DNA from: Raphanus sativus
Lineage: Eukaryota > Streptophyta > Magnoliopsida > Brassicales > Brassicaceae
DNA length: 64,000 nucleotides
Assembly (NCBI RefSeq): GCF_000801105.2
Contig: NW_026615352.1
Span: 30,738-94,737, forward strand
Direction: 5' to 3'
Shown here: positions 1 to 10,270 of the stretch, in pieces
Layout: every line of letters starts with the position of its first letter
How positions within the stretch are numbered: position 1 is the first letter of the stretch
Position numbers and translations under genes: made by a program
Notes under the pieces: model-generated
Database searches by the model: none
The model's input: the letters and a program-made list of their open reading frames with translations, nothing else
Told to the model about the DNA's origin: nothing

Positions 1-3000
1 CTTCAGCACTAGAGCATGAGACCACCTTCTGCTTCTTACTCTTCCAAGTAACCAAGTTCCCACCAATGAAAGTGCAATAGCCAGTGGTTGATCTTCTATC
101 AGCTCTATCTCCTGCCCAATCAGCATCACAATAGCCCACCACTTCTGTACTCTTGTTGCAACCCATCCATACACCAAGACCTTGAGTCCCATTCAGGTAC
201 ATCAGCAACCTCTCTACCATTCTCCAATGGTGTTCCTTTGGAGCTTGCATATGCTGGCTTACCTGATTCACAGCAAAACAAATGTCAGGCCGAGTGATGG
301 TTAAATAGATTAACTTACCAACAAGCTTCCTATAAAGCTTTGGATCATGGAAGAGGTTGCTATCTTCAATCTCCCCCTCACGTGGGACCTTGTACCCATC
401 CTCCATAGGCATTTTAGCCACTTTGCCTCCATATGCACCTGCATCTTTCAAAAGATCAAGTGTATATTTCCTTTGAGAGATAAACAATCCTTCCTTGGCT
501 CTGCACAACTCAATACCAAGGAAGTATTTCATCTCTCCTAAATCTTTAATGTCAAAGACAGATTGAGATACTCCTTTGTTTCCTTGATACCTGTTTTATC
601 AGAACCAGTGATGATAATATCATCAACATACACAAGGATTACAATGATACCTGAGGAGGTGACCAATGTAAAGAGAGTATGATCAAGTTCTGACTTCCTG
701 AACCCTCTACCATTCAAGGTTGTGCTCAGCTTGTGGTACCAAGCTCTAGGAGATTGCTTGAGACCATAGATTGCTTTCTTCAGTCTCAACACATTTCCTT
801 TCTTCACTAGATGCTCAAGACCAGGTGGTGGCAACATATACACTTCATCTTCAAGTTCTCCTTGTAGAAAAGCATTCTTTACATCCATTTGCCATAGATC
901 CCACTCTAGATTCACTGCCAATGAAAGAACCACTCGGATTGTATGAAGTTTAGCCACTGGAGCAAATGTATCAATGTAATCTTCTCCATAGGTTTGAGTA
1001 AATCCTCTTGCCACCAATCTTGTCTTGCGCCTGTCTATCTTTCCATTTGGAAGATACTTGATAGTGAAGATCCATTTACTTGATACAGCTCTCTTCCCTT
1101 TAGGTAAGGAACTCTCATACCATGTGTCATTCTTGATCATGGCATCAGCCTCTGCATTGACTGAGTCTCTCCATTCTTGTATCAGCATAGCTTCCTCAAA
1201 GCTTCTTGGTACATAGCTCTCATCCAAGCTTACTTGAAATGCACAATGTTCTTCCGGGAAGTGAGCAAAAGAACACACAGCTTGGGAGGGATGCTCCACA
1301 GCCTGGGCATTGTAGTACACTCTTGTGTTTACCCAGTTGGAAGCATCTCTCTTAACTCGTGTGCTCCTTCTCAAGACTTGTTCTGGTTCCTGCTCTTGCA
1401 ATGGTACTTGATCTCCATGCTGAGGTGAACTCTCTTGTGCATCTCCACTTTCTTCAAGCTGACTCTCTTCAGCTCCACCATGCTGATCACTTGGTTCCCC
1501 ACTTTGATCATGAGAACCACCTTGATCATGAGAACCAGAGCTTTCCTCTCCACTTGAGCTATCTCTGGTCTCACTTGCTGAACTCTCTCTGGTTTGATTC
1601 CCCCCCACATGATCAAGGTGGGGACTATGTTGACTCGGACCAGGCACTCCTTGCTCTCTTGTTGCTGATCCCATATTCTGATCCTGGGTCATATTGATTC
1701 CAAGACCCTCCAAGATGGTTCTCAATGTAGCAGCTCTATCCGAGGTAAGATCCTTCAAATCTTCCTGATTCTGCTCCTCATAGTAACCTCTTTCTTCTAT
1801 GAACTTGACTTCTCTTGATACTAACACTCTTCTTGTGTCAGAATCATAACACTTGTACCCCTTTTGACTTGAGGAATACCCAATAAACATAGCCTTCACA
1901 CTCCTAGCTTCAAGTTTGTTTCTCATCTCTCCAGGCACCATCACATAACAGAGGCAACCAAACACTCTCATATGCTCCAAAGAAGGCTTGTACTTGTTCA
2001 AGACCTCAAAAGGAGCTTTCCCTTTCAGCACCAAAGTAGGGGTTCGGTTGATCAAGTAACAAGCTGTAGTCACAGCATCACTCCAGAACCTCTTAGGAAC
2101 TCTAGACTGAAGCATCATTGTTCTTGCTACCTCCATGAGATGTCTATTCTTCCTTTCAGCAACTCCATTTTGCTGTGGTGTGTATGGACAACTCGTTTGA
2201 TGCAAGATCCCATGCTGTGCTAGATGTTGCTTGAATGCATTGCTAGTGTACTCTCCTCCATTATCAGACCTGAAAATCTTTATCTTGGCATGATATTGGT
2301 TAGTTACATAAGCTTGAAAATTTTTAAATGCATCAAGAACCCTATCTTTGGTTGGAATAAGTGTTAGCCAGGTGTATTTGGATTTTTCATCAATGAAAGT
2401 GACATAATACCTATAGTTATCTCTAGACAAGCAAGGTGAGGTCCAAACATCAGAGTGAATAAGATCAAAGCAGTTCTCATAAACAGTAGAAGAGTTTGAA
2501 AACACAGTTTTACAATGCTTGCCCAAAATACAAGCTTCACAATCATTATTCTCAAAAGAAACACCTGGCAACATCAGTTTAAAAGCCTTATTATGAGGGT
2601 GTCCTAGTCTAGAATGCCACAATGCATTTTTACTCAAACTAGAAGTGGGAAAAGATGTAAACGAGCAGCTAAAGTTGGAAACAGGAGCAAGATCTTCAAG
2701 CAAATACAAATCACCCTTGGTCACTCCTTTTCCAATCAACTTGCTGCTTTTAATATCCTGAAACTTCACATCATCAGGGCTAAAGATCACATTGCATTGT
2801 AAATCAGTAGCACATCTCTTGACAGATAATAAATTTGAAGTGAAATCAGGCATATAAAGAGCTTTAGACTCTTTATCAAACAGCTTGAGACTTCCTATTC
2901 CTTTAATAGGAATCCTATCACCATTTGCTATCATCACATGACCACTGTATGGGAGAATGTCCTTGATCAACTTAGTATCACTAATCATATGATGGGATGC

Positions 3001-4289
3001 ACCAGAATCAACTATCAAGGGCTTAGCAGCATGAGAACTAGCAATAAGAGCAAGGATACTAGATGGTTTCAATGCATGATCAGTCTTAGCAATACTAGCA
3101 AACACAGGATGATTATGCATTTCTTTTACACTCGGATGCATCCTATCAATGCTCATGATCTCCATAGGAGATTCTATCAACCTAGCACCAAAAGAGTACT
3201 CAAGAGTGTTACCAAAGTTACCATGATCCTTGAAAAGCTTTATGAGAGCATCAAGGTCAGATTTCTTGAGGTACTCTTGCTCATGGTTGTTGCGGATGGT
3301 AGGAGTGCCCGAGTAAGCCACTAGAGACTTGCCATTCCCACTGTCTTGCCCCTCCATCATCTCATGGTTCTTGCTGGTACTTGCTGCACTTGGTCCACCA
3401 TTTGAACCATCAGACATGTTTGCCCTTTCTCTTGCCTCGCGATCCTTCAAGAACTTGGCTGGCTTCATGTGTGGATGGAGAATCCAACACTGACTCTTCT
3501 TATGTCCTTGCTTCTTGCAGTGATCACAGGTTCCATTGAACTTCCTCTCCTCATACTTTCCATGCGCAGCTTTGTTTGCTTGAGCAGCTTCTCCTAGCTC
3601 TCCTTGTGTGGCTTGATTTGCCAATGATAGCTCACCCTTCTTGCTGAACAGCCCTATGGACCCTTGTTCCTTTTGAATCCGAGCACACACTTCTTCAAGA
3701 TCCGGGAGGTTATCTTCTCTTAACAACTTCATTACCAAGCCATTGTAGACCGGGTTCAATGTAAGTAGCAAGCCAAAGACTTTATCTTGCTCCCTTCTCT
3801 TGTTTAGCTCATCAGCATCAGTTGTGCTCGGCCTCAGCATCTCTAGTTCAGACCATAGTGATCTAAACCTTCCCAAGTGCTTAGTGAACTCCATGTCTTC
3901 TTGAACTAAGTGATTGATGGCATGCTTCACCTCAAACACTCGGCTAAGGTTTGATGTATTGCCATACACCTTCTTGAGAGTATCCCACAACTCCTTAGCT
4001 GTCTCACAGTAGCTGTATGCTTCCAGTATGGGTGGATCGAGTGATGCGTGTAGAACAGACATCACCAGCATGTCCTCTTGCTCCCATTTCTCCATGGCTT
4101 CATCCGGAGCTTCTTCTCCATCTTCTCCTTGTGTAATGAGCTTTGGCTTTGGAGCTACCCTGGTATGATATGTTTCCAAAGTCCCTTACACCCAATCGTG
4201 GTTCTCACCATCCGAGACCACACCAAATAGTTTGTTCCCTTGAAACAAACCGCAATCTTCATGTTGTTGTAGTTCATCCCACTCTCCAT
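1..4289 (-). pseudogene. C1 gag-pol polyprotein, frameshifted and cut by window edge
   Basis: This is a copia polyprotein: gag with a CCHC zinc knuckle (CDHCKKQGHKKSQC), aspartic protease (DSGASHH), a GAG-pre-integrase zinc region, integrase (HSDVW, RSDNGGEY, QQNGVAERKNR) and reverse transcriptase (YVDDIIITG). RNase H lies at the window edge. The long open stretch is 538-4179. By comparison with C3 the natural start is the ATG at 4289. Indels near 4150 throw the first ~45 codons out of frame, and a 1-bp loss near 565 shifts the frame at the RT/RNase H boundary. These lesions should block a full polyprotein. Some could be sequencing errors, but this copy is also more diverged than the others. 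Confidence 0.9.
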
Positions 4290-4490
4290 GTTGCAAGATG
4301 AAACCTTTTGTCTTGTATCTTACTTGAACTTGTGTTGTAGATCTTGAAACCGCTTCTCACCAACCAGACTTGAATCCACAACCTTCTACTAAGCTTTCCC
4401 GAACCAAACTTGTGCAAAGAAACTCCTCACACCACAAAGAAACAAACTTGAGCTCAAACCCGACTTGATCTTCAACCCTCAAGAACACTT

Positions 4491-4523
4491 CTCTTTGGAT
4501 CTTCACAAGGAATCACCAAAGAG
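4491..4523 (-). other. C1 leader hairpin (single copy)
   Basis: Arms CTCTTTGG (4491-4498) and CCAAAGAG (4516-4523) are perfect 8-bp inverted repeats around a 17-nt loop, about 30 bp from the primer-binding site. The same unit occurs three times in the C3 leader. A role in RNA packaging, dimerisation or translation is inference only. Confidence 0.5.
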
Positions 4524-4553
4524 ATCAAACGAACTCAGATTTCTTTCAACCTG

Positions 4554-4565
4554 GCTCTGATACCA
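4554..4565 (-). promoter_or_regulatory. C1 primer-binding site, initiator tRNA-Met
   Basis: On the minus strand the 12 bases read TGGTATCAGAGC, the standard plant copia site complementary to the 3' end of initiator tRNA-Met. It directly abuts the 5' LTR and fixes the LTR boundary at 4566. Confidence 0.93.
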
Positions 4566-5165
4566 TATTATTTTGTATAATCTGAGTATTGATAAGGATT
4601 AAAGAAGATTGAAAGAGATTAAGAGACTAAAGTGTCAAGAAATGTTCTTAGATTTAATAGTGCATAGTGACTAAGATTAGAGAGAAAAGAGACTTAACTT
4701 GCATAGATTATTATTGATGAGAGGTTTACAAATATATAGAGAGACTAATACAAGGGTTTCGACACTTAGGAACTGTAGTAAGCATGTGTAGTCAAGGATA
4801 AGGTATGCGCAGCACAAAGCTCAGCCAATCAGGTGCACCACATGCTTTGGCATCTTGACTAGATGCCTTTTACTTTCCAGACCATGACAGCCTGTATGCG
4901 CGCCTCTTCCTTCTTCCCTCAACGGTCATATGGTTTGTGATTCAAACCATAGAGGCGCAGCCTAACCTTCTACACCACTTGGTGTCTTTGCATCACTTTA
5001 CCTCTTCTTACTTAGTTACCATTGTCACTGTGGTAACTATTGTAATAGTGAATAGTGTGCATTCACTATTCACTATTCTCTATTTGCCCAAACTCCCAAA
5101 TAGTGTAGAAACCTCATCTCTTACTTAGTCTCATCTTCTCTTCACTTAAGCCTCTCATCTCAACA
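4566..5165 (-). repeat. C1 5' LTR
   Basis: This 600-bp LTR starts (minus strand) with TGTTGAGATGAG at 5165 and ends next to the primer-binding site. Both ends match the C3 LTRs. A TATATATTTG motif near 4727-4736 (minus strand) is a plausible TATA box. The partner LTR is outside the window, so insertion age cannot be judged. Confidence 0.88.
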
Positions 5166-5167
5166 CT

Positions 5168-8100
5168 ACTCACACTGGAGGCTCTACTTCTCACGCCATG
5201 TCTCACCCACCACATGAGGATGCTTTCATCAGGAAGTCAGACATTGAGGCCTTGATCAAAGCCCTCAATGCAAATTCTGGTAACCAAAGTATTAATGCTT
5301 TAAATTCTATGCACAATGCTTCTCACACTGCTAGGCCTTTAATCATTGATTCAGGAGCCTCTCATCATATGATTAGGGATGCTAGACTGATTAGTGATAT
5401 TAAACCAGCTCTAGGCAGTGTTGTAATTGCAAATGGTGATAGAATTCCAATTGAGGGAGTAGGAAATCTGAACTTGTTTAACAAAGAATCTCAAGCTTTT
5501 TATATGCCTGCCTTCACATCAAATTTATTATCTGTTAAAAGAGCTACTAATGACCTGAATTGCAATGTTATTTTCAGTCCTAATGATGTTTGTTTTCAGG
5601 ATATTAAGACCAGTAAGATGCTGGGAAAAGGTGTGAGCAAGGGAGAGCTGTACTTGCTTGAAGATACCAATCTATCAGATTTATCTACTGCTTTTAATTC
5701 TGTTTTAGCTAGTAATGTGTTATGGCATGCTAGATTAGGCCATCCACACTCTAGAGCTTTAAGCTTAATGTTGCCTAATTTATCTTTTGAGAATGAATCT
5801 TGTGAGGCTTGTATTCTTGGCAAACATTGCAAATCTGTTTTTCCTCAATCTATGACTGCTTATGAGAATTGTTTTGATCTAGTGCATTCTGATGTGTGGA
5901 CTGCCCCTTGTGCATCTAGAGAAAACCATAAATATTTTGTGACATTCATAGATGAGAAATCAAAGTATACTTGGCTCACACTGATTAAAAGAAAAGATAG
6001 AGTTTTAGAAGCTTTTATTAACTTCCAAAACTATGTAACTAACCATTTCAATTCCAAGATCAAAATCTTTAGGTCTGATAATGGTGGGGAGTATACTAGC
6101 AATGCCTTTAAACAACACCTCGCAAAGCATGGCATTATTCATCAAACAAGCTGTCCATACACACCACAACAAAATGGAGTTGCTGAGAGGAAGAATAGGC
6201 ATCTTATGGAGGTTGCAAGGAGCATGATGTTTCACACAAATGTTCCAAAGAAGTTTTGGGGTGATGCTGTGATCACAGCTTGCTATCTGATCAACAGGAT
6301 CCCCACCAAAGTTCTCAAAGATGTCTCTCCCTTTCAGGTATTAAACAAGATCACACCTCCATTAGATCACTTGCGTGTGTTTGGTTGTGTGTGCTATGTC
6401 TTGACACCAGGAGAACAGAGAAATAAGCTGGAAGCCAAGAGTGTCAAGGGAATGCTCATAGGCTATACTCACACACAGAAAGGGTACAAGTGCTATATTC
6501 CAGAGTCAAGAAGAGTTATGGTCTCAAGGGATGTCAAGTTTGTGGAATCAAAGGGGTACTATGATGAGAAGAGTTGGGAAAACCTTAGAGATCTCTCACA
6601 AGGGCCATCTGATAGAGCAAACAACTTGAGAACCATTATGGAGAGCTTGGGAATCAGCCAACCTCAAAGTAGTGTGGCGCCAGTACCAGCACCATCACCA
6701 TCACCATCTACACCAGCAACTGCTGAGCCTGATGTAGAAACAGCACCAGTTGTTGAGCCAGTCCATCTTGATCATGAGGGAGGCAGTGAGCATGAATCAA
6801 CACCAGAAAATGATTCAGCATCAACACCTGATCAAGATGGAGCAGAATCTGATGGTGATCAAGGACAGGAAGAAGCAGTGGTAGAAGAGCAGATTCAACC
6901 ATTAAGAAGAAGTACTAGGGTGAGGAAGGATCCATCAAACTGGACCAGCACTAGAGTGTACTTTAACTCCAATGCAGTGGCTCATCCTACTCAAGCAGTG
7001 TGTTCCTTGGCATACTTTCCAGAAGAACATGTGGCGTTTATCACCCACCTAGATGAAGCTTATATACCAAAGACCTATGAGGAAGCAATGGCACTAGATG
7101 AGTGGAGAGAATCAGTGGGAGATGAGATAGGAGCTATGATCAAGAATGATACATGGTTTGAAACTCAACTTCCAAAAGGCAAGAAGGCAGTAACAAGTCG
7201 CCTACTCTTCACTATCAAGTACAAGGCAAATGGACAACCAGAAAGGAAGAAGACAAGGCTGGTTGCAAGAGGGTACACTCAAGTCTATGGAGAAGACTAT
7301 TTGGATACATTTGCACCAGTGGCTAAGCTCCACACCATAAGAGTTGTTCTCTCCTTGGCTGTTAACTTGGAATGGGATCTCTGGCAAATGGATGTCAAGA
7401 ATGCATTTCTTCAAGGAGAATTAGAAGATGAAGTCTACATGAGACCACCACCAGGAATGGAAGACATGGCCAAACCAGGAAATGTACTTAGATTGAAGAA
7501 GGCAATCTATGGATTGAAGCAATCACCAAGAGCCTGGTATCACAAGCTTAGCACAACCCTTAATGGAAGAGGGTTTGTGAAATCAGAATCTGACCATACT
7601 CTCTTCACTCTCACCAGCAAGCAAGGCATTGTTGTAATCCTCATCTATGTTGATGATATTATCATCACTGGCAGCAACAAGGAAGGTATAATTTCAACTA
7701 AAGCTTTTCTTAAATCCTCATTTGATATTAAAGATTTGGGAGAGCTTAAGTACTTCCTTGGGATAGAAATATGCCGCTCTAAAGAGGGGCTTTTCTTATG
7801 CCAAAGGAAGTACACACTTGATCTTTTAAATGAGGCAGGAGAGCTTGGTGGAAGAGTAGCCAAGACACCACTTGAAGAAGGTTACAAGATATTGCGTGAG
7901 GGGGAGTTTGAAGATACACCATTTGGAGACTTCAAACTCTATAGAAGAATGGTGGGGAAGCTGATCTATCTCACCATCACAAGACCAGACATTTGCTTTG
8001 CTGTCAACCAAGTGAGCCAGCATATGCAAGCACCAAAGGTTCACCATTGGAACATGGTGGAGAGGATCTTGAGATACCTAAGGGAAGCTCCTGGTCAAGG

Positions 8101-8608
8101 TGTTTGGATGGGTTGCAACAAGAGCACAGAGATTGTAGGGTATTGTGATGCAGATTGGGCTGGTGATAGAGTGGACAGGAGGTCTACTACTGGCTATTGC
8201 ACCTTCATAGGAGGCAATTTGGTTACTTGGAAGAGCAAGAAGCAGAAGGTGGTATCATGTTCAAGTGCTGAGGCAAAATATAGAGCCATGAGGAAGCTGA
8301 CCAGTGAGCTGATTTGGATCAGGAACCTGCTGAGAGACTTGGGCATTGAAACAACAACACCAATCACCATGCACTGTGATAACCAGGCGGCCATTCATAT
8401 AGCTTCAAACTCAGTGTTCCATGAGAGGACAAAGCATATTGAAGTGGATTGTCACAAGGTTAGACAAGCAGTGGAGCAGAAGATCATCTTACCTTGCTAC
8501 ACTAGAAGTGAAGACCAGCTAGCTGATATCTTCACCAAAGGAGCAAGCAACAAAGTTTGTGAGTCTATTCATCCAAGATTGGGGCTCATAGACTTGTCCA
8601 GATCATGA
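5168..8608 (+). CDS. C2 pol polyprotein (5'-truncated by C1 insertion)
   Basis: The frame is open from the C1 junction to the stop at 8608. The first ATG (5198) is internal, because C4 shows that gag continues upstream in the same frame. Domains in order are the tail of gag, protease (DSGASHH), GAG-pre-integrase (LWHARLGHPH), integrase (D-D-E core with RSDNGGEY and QQNGVAERKNR), reverse transcriptase (YVDDIIITG) and RNase H (GYCDADWAGD). RNase H reads AEAKYRAM where C3, C4, C6 and C7 have AEAEYRAM. That changes the conserved glutamate, so RNase H is probably inactive. The LTR partner and gag start cannot be seen. Confidence 0.9.
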   Translation, partial: THTGGSTSHAMSHPPHEDAFIRKSDIEALIKALNANSGNQSINALNSMHNASHTARPLIIDSGASHHMIRDARLISDIKPALGSVVIANGDRIPIEGVGNLNLFNKESQAFYMPAFTSNLLSVKRATNDLNCNVIFSPNDVCFQDIKTSKMLGKGVSKGELYLLEDTNLSDLSTAFNSVLASNVLWHARLGHPHSRALSLMLPNLSFENESCEACILGKHCKSVFPQSMTAYENCFDLVHSDVWTAPCASRENHKYFVTFIDEKSKYTWLTLIKRKDRVLEAFINFQNYVTNHFNSKIKIFRSDNGGEYTSNAFKQHLAKHGIIHQTSCPYTPQQNGVAERKNRHLMEVARSMMFHTNVPKKFWGDAVITACYLINRIPTKVLKDVSPFQVLNKITPPLDHLRVFGCVCYVLTPGEQRNKLEAKSVKGMLIGYTHTQKGYKCYIPESRRVMVSRDVKFVESKGYYDEKSWENLRDLSQGPSDRANNLRTIMESLGISQPQSSVAPVPAPSPSPSTPATAEPDVETAPVVEPVHLDHEGGSEHESTPENDSASTPDQDGAESDGDQGQEEAVVEEQIQPLRRSTRVRKDPSNWTSTRVYFNSNAVAHPTQAVCSLAYFPEEHVAFITHLDEAYIPKTYEEAMALDEWRESVGDEIGAMIKNDTWFETQLPKGKKAVTSRLLFTIKYKANGQPERKKTRLVARGYTQVYGEDYLDTFAPVAKLHTIRVVLSLAVNLEWDLWQMDVKNAFLQGELEDEVYMRPPPGMEDMAKPGNVLRLKKAIYGLKQSPRAWYHKLSTTLNGRGFVKSESDHTLFTLTSKQGIVVILIYVDDIIITGSNKEGIISTKAFLKSSFDIKDLGELKYFLGIEICRSKEGLFLCQRKYTLDLLNEAGELGGRVAKTPLEEGYKILREGEFEDTPFGDFKLYRRMVGKLIYLTITRPDICFAVNQVSQHMQAPKVHHWNMVERILRYLREAPGQGVWMGCNKSTEIVGYCDADWAGDRVDRRSTTGYCTFIGGNLVTWKSKKQKVVSCSSAEAKYRAMRKLTSELIWIRNLLRDLGIETTTPITMHCDNQAAIHIASNSVFHERTKHIEVDCHKVRQAVEQKIILPCYTRSEDQLADIFTKGASNKVCESIHPRLGLIDLSRS

Positions 8609-8639
8609 TCCCCTTAGCCATGAGACATCTACTCTTTTT

Positions 8640-8680
8640 CCTTTGTGTGTTTTTGTCCCATTGGGTTTTTCACACAAAGG
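8640..8680 (+). other. C2 3' UTR hairpin with U-rich internal loop
   Basis: Arms CCTTTGTGTG (8640-8649) and CACACAAAGG (8671-8680) pair perfectly over 10 bp. The 21-nt interior is T-rich on both sides of a CCC-ATT-GGG mini-hairpin. It lies about 50 bp before the polypurine tract. The same architecture with different stem sequences is present in the other copia elements and in L1 and L2. Confidence 0.75.
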
Positions 8681-8732
8681 TTTTAATGAGGGATGTGTTC
8701 ATGGTTTCCAAGCTCATCCATTCTGTATGGCT

Positions 8733-8747
8733 AAGCTTGAGGGGGAG
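8733..8747 (+). promoter_or_regulatory. C2 polypurine tract
   Basis: AAGCTTGAGGGGGAG immediately precedes the 3' LTR. It is the plus-strand primer site and is identical in C4 and C5. Confidence 0.88.
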
Positions 8748-9222
8748 TATTGACAAAGGAAATAAATACATGGAGACAGAAGAGAAAAGAGTTGCATCAG
8801 GCTTGTAGAGAAGAGAACTTGGTGTTTACTCTATACAAGACTTGTGCTACAAGGAAAAGAAAGGAGGCAAGTTTAAGTTTAAACTCGCCAAGGCAAGTGA
8901 ATTGGTCAATCAAACCGTTGGCAAAGAGCAAGGCAAGTGGGAGTATTTAAATGGTTAAAGTCAAATGTTCTACTTTGAGGAGAGAGAGGAAGAGAACCGT
9001 TGGAGACCTGTCTCTTTCATCCTGACCAGCAGCAACATTGTTTAATCTATTCTCTTTGTCTTGTTTCTATTCTCATTGTCTTTAAATATTGTAACCATTG
9101 CACAAAATTAATCAAGGAAATAGTTCTCCTTCTTTTCTCTTATCAAAATCGTCACTCTCTCTCTCTCTTACTCTCTCTCACTTGTTCTTGATTTATTCAC
9201 TCTGTTCTTGAGATTTCTAACA
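8748..9222 (+). repeat. C2 3' LTR
   Basis: This 475-bp LTR runs from TATTGACAAAGG to TTTCTAACA. The end is fixed by comparison with C4 and C5, where the same end abuts the primer-binding site. It contains a CT-rich tract near 9155-9180 and a TATTTAAAT motif near 8944 as a possible TATA box. Confidence 0.85.
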
Positions 9223-9744
9223 TCCTGGAGAGGAGCAGTCAGCTTCAAACTCAACAAAGAGGAGGAATCATCTGCCTTTGAAGGTACCTACCTTGAGAAG
9301 AGTTCCAAAATGTTATTGAGACATGAGAAAGGATTGCAGAGCTTTGTATTTGACCCTGGAAAGATTAGAGAAGTGAGGATATCTCTCAAGGCCATATCAT
9401 GCACTCTGGTGTTGGGTGATCAGGGTTCTATCATCATACAGAGCTTGGATTTGAGGTCAAATCCTTTTAAAGGAGGAGGGGATGGTGTAGCCATGACCAG
9501 AGACCTTGAGGAGAAGCTGAGTGACACTGATGAGGAGGCTACTGATGAGGAGAACCAAGACCAGAACCAGAACCAGAGAGAGATACCAAGTAATCCAGCA
9601 AGTGTGTGGATTGGACCAGTGACTAGATCAAGGCTGAAAGCACAAGAGAGGAGGCTCTTACACTTAGTCAATAACGTGGCTGAGAGTTCCAAGGGAGATA
9701 ACCAAGACAAACCAGCCTGTTGGTTCAATTTAATTAAATTGTAA
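9223..9744 (+). CDS. N1 gag-like protein, C-terminal part running into the LTR
   Basis: One open frame, about 173 codons, enters from the C2 junction and crosses the polypurine tract (9469-9482). It continues about 87 codons into the 3' LTR. The upstream half carries a GLQSFVFDPG motif shared with N2 and N3. The tract itself encodes DLRSNPFKGGGDG, followed by an acidic Q/E/N-rich stretch and GPVTRSRLKAQERRL. From memory this tail resembles the C-terminal end of plant CRM/chromovirus polyproteins, so the gene looks like gag joined directly to that tail. No protease, RT or integrase is present. The ATG at 9208 belongs to the C2 LTR and is not the true start. Confidence 0.6.
   Translation, partial: SWRGAVSFKLNKEEESSAFEGTYLEKSSKMLLRHEKGLQSFVFDPGKIREVRISLKAISCTLVLGDQGSIIIQSLDLRSNPFKGGGDGVAMTRDLEEKLSDTDEEATDEENQDQNQNQREIPSNPASVWIGPVTRSRLKAQERRLLHLVNNVAESSKGDNQDKPACWFNLIKL
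9469..9482 (+). promoter_or_regulatory. N1 polypurine tract
   Basis: An AAAGGAGGAGGG-type purine run ends at the TGGTGTAGCC that begins the LTR. It lies inside the open frame and encodes KGGG. Confidence 0.75.
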
Positions 9745-10270
9745 TGTTTCTGGTTATTGGGCTTTTTATTTAATTTAAACCAAAAACAATTAAACCAGGT
9801 TTTGGGTAGATTAGGACTTTAAATCAAACCAATTTCGTGGCTTATTAGTATTAGGATTAGGATTAAACCATCTGGTTTAAGCCTAGGGTTTTCTTTTGAT
9901 TTCTGTCGACATTGTTTAAGAGTTCTAAGCAGCTTGCTTTGAAACTCATTCAACTTTTAATCTAAAAACTTTCATACAAGTTGTTTCAAAGTCTCTTGCT
10001 TTCTCTGTTCAGCTTAAGAACATTGACCTCACTTAAAGGAAGGATTTTCTTGTGAATCCATCTTAGACAATACAGGGTGATTCTGTGTCTTTGAGTAGCA
10101 AAACAGCTTCTGAGCAATCCATAGCTCTTTAGCAAAGTTCATCATCATCTATCATCTATCCACAAGCCTTGAAGCAGATTGAGTCTTTGATTCTCTGTTT
10201 GCAAGGATTATCCAAGCAACTACCCACCTACAAGAGATCCAGGGAGAGACAGCCATTCAGGGCTGCACCA
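9483..10270 (+). repeat. N1 3' LTR
   Basis: This 788-bp LTR has ends TGGTG...CACCA. It matches the N2 3' LTR (27930-28699, reverse strand) at both ends and in AT-rich stretches such as the ATTAGGATTAGGATTAAACC region near 9850. Satellite starting GGTTC follows immediately. Confidence 0.78.

Larger units (their letters stand above)
1..5165 (-). mobile_element. C1: Ty1/copia LTR retrotransposon, group II, partial
   Basis: This copia element is read on the minus strand, and its 3' end lies off the left edge of the window. Visible from high to low coordinates are a 5' LTR, a primer-binding site, an untranslated leader, and a gag-pol region running to the window edge inside RNase H. It resembles C3 closely in protein, leader and LTR ends. 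Its right flank is C2 coding sequence, so C1 inserted into C2 in the opposite orientation. Both target-site copies cannot be checked because the left end is missing. Confidence 0.93.
5166..9222 (+). mobile_element. C2: Ty1/copia LTR retrotransposon, group I, 3' part
   Basis: This is a plus-strand copia element whose 5' LTR and most of gag lie left of the window, separated by C1. Visible are the end of gag, the complete protease-integrase-RT-RNase H region, the 3' untranslated region with its hairpin, the polypurine tract and the 3' LTR. Protein and untranslated regions match C4 and C5. The right flank after 9222 is N1 sequence, so C2 inserted into N1. Confidence 0.92.
9223..10270 (+). mobile_element. 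N1: CRM/chromovirus-like non-autonomous LTR element, 3' remnant
   Basis: This plus-strand remnant is homologous to N2 on the other strand (28700-30086 and its LTR). It keeps the end of the gag-like frame, the polypurine tract and a full 3' LTR. Its 5' part was separated by C2 and lies off the left edge. The right end is followed directly by satellite beginning GGTTC, so the element was once inserted in the satellite. Confidence 0.8.

Noticed and set aside
771..4000. Plus-strand open frames opposite the C1 polyprotein
   Set aside because: They are shadows of the minus-strand gag-pol. The same applies opposite C2-C7.
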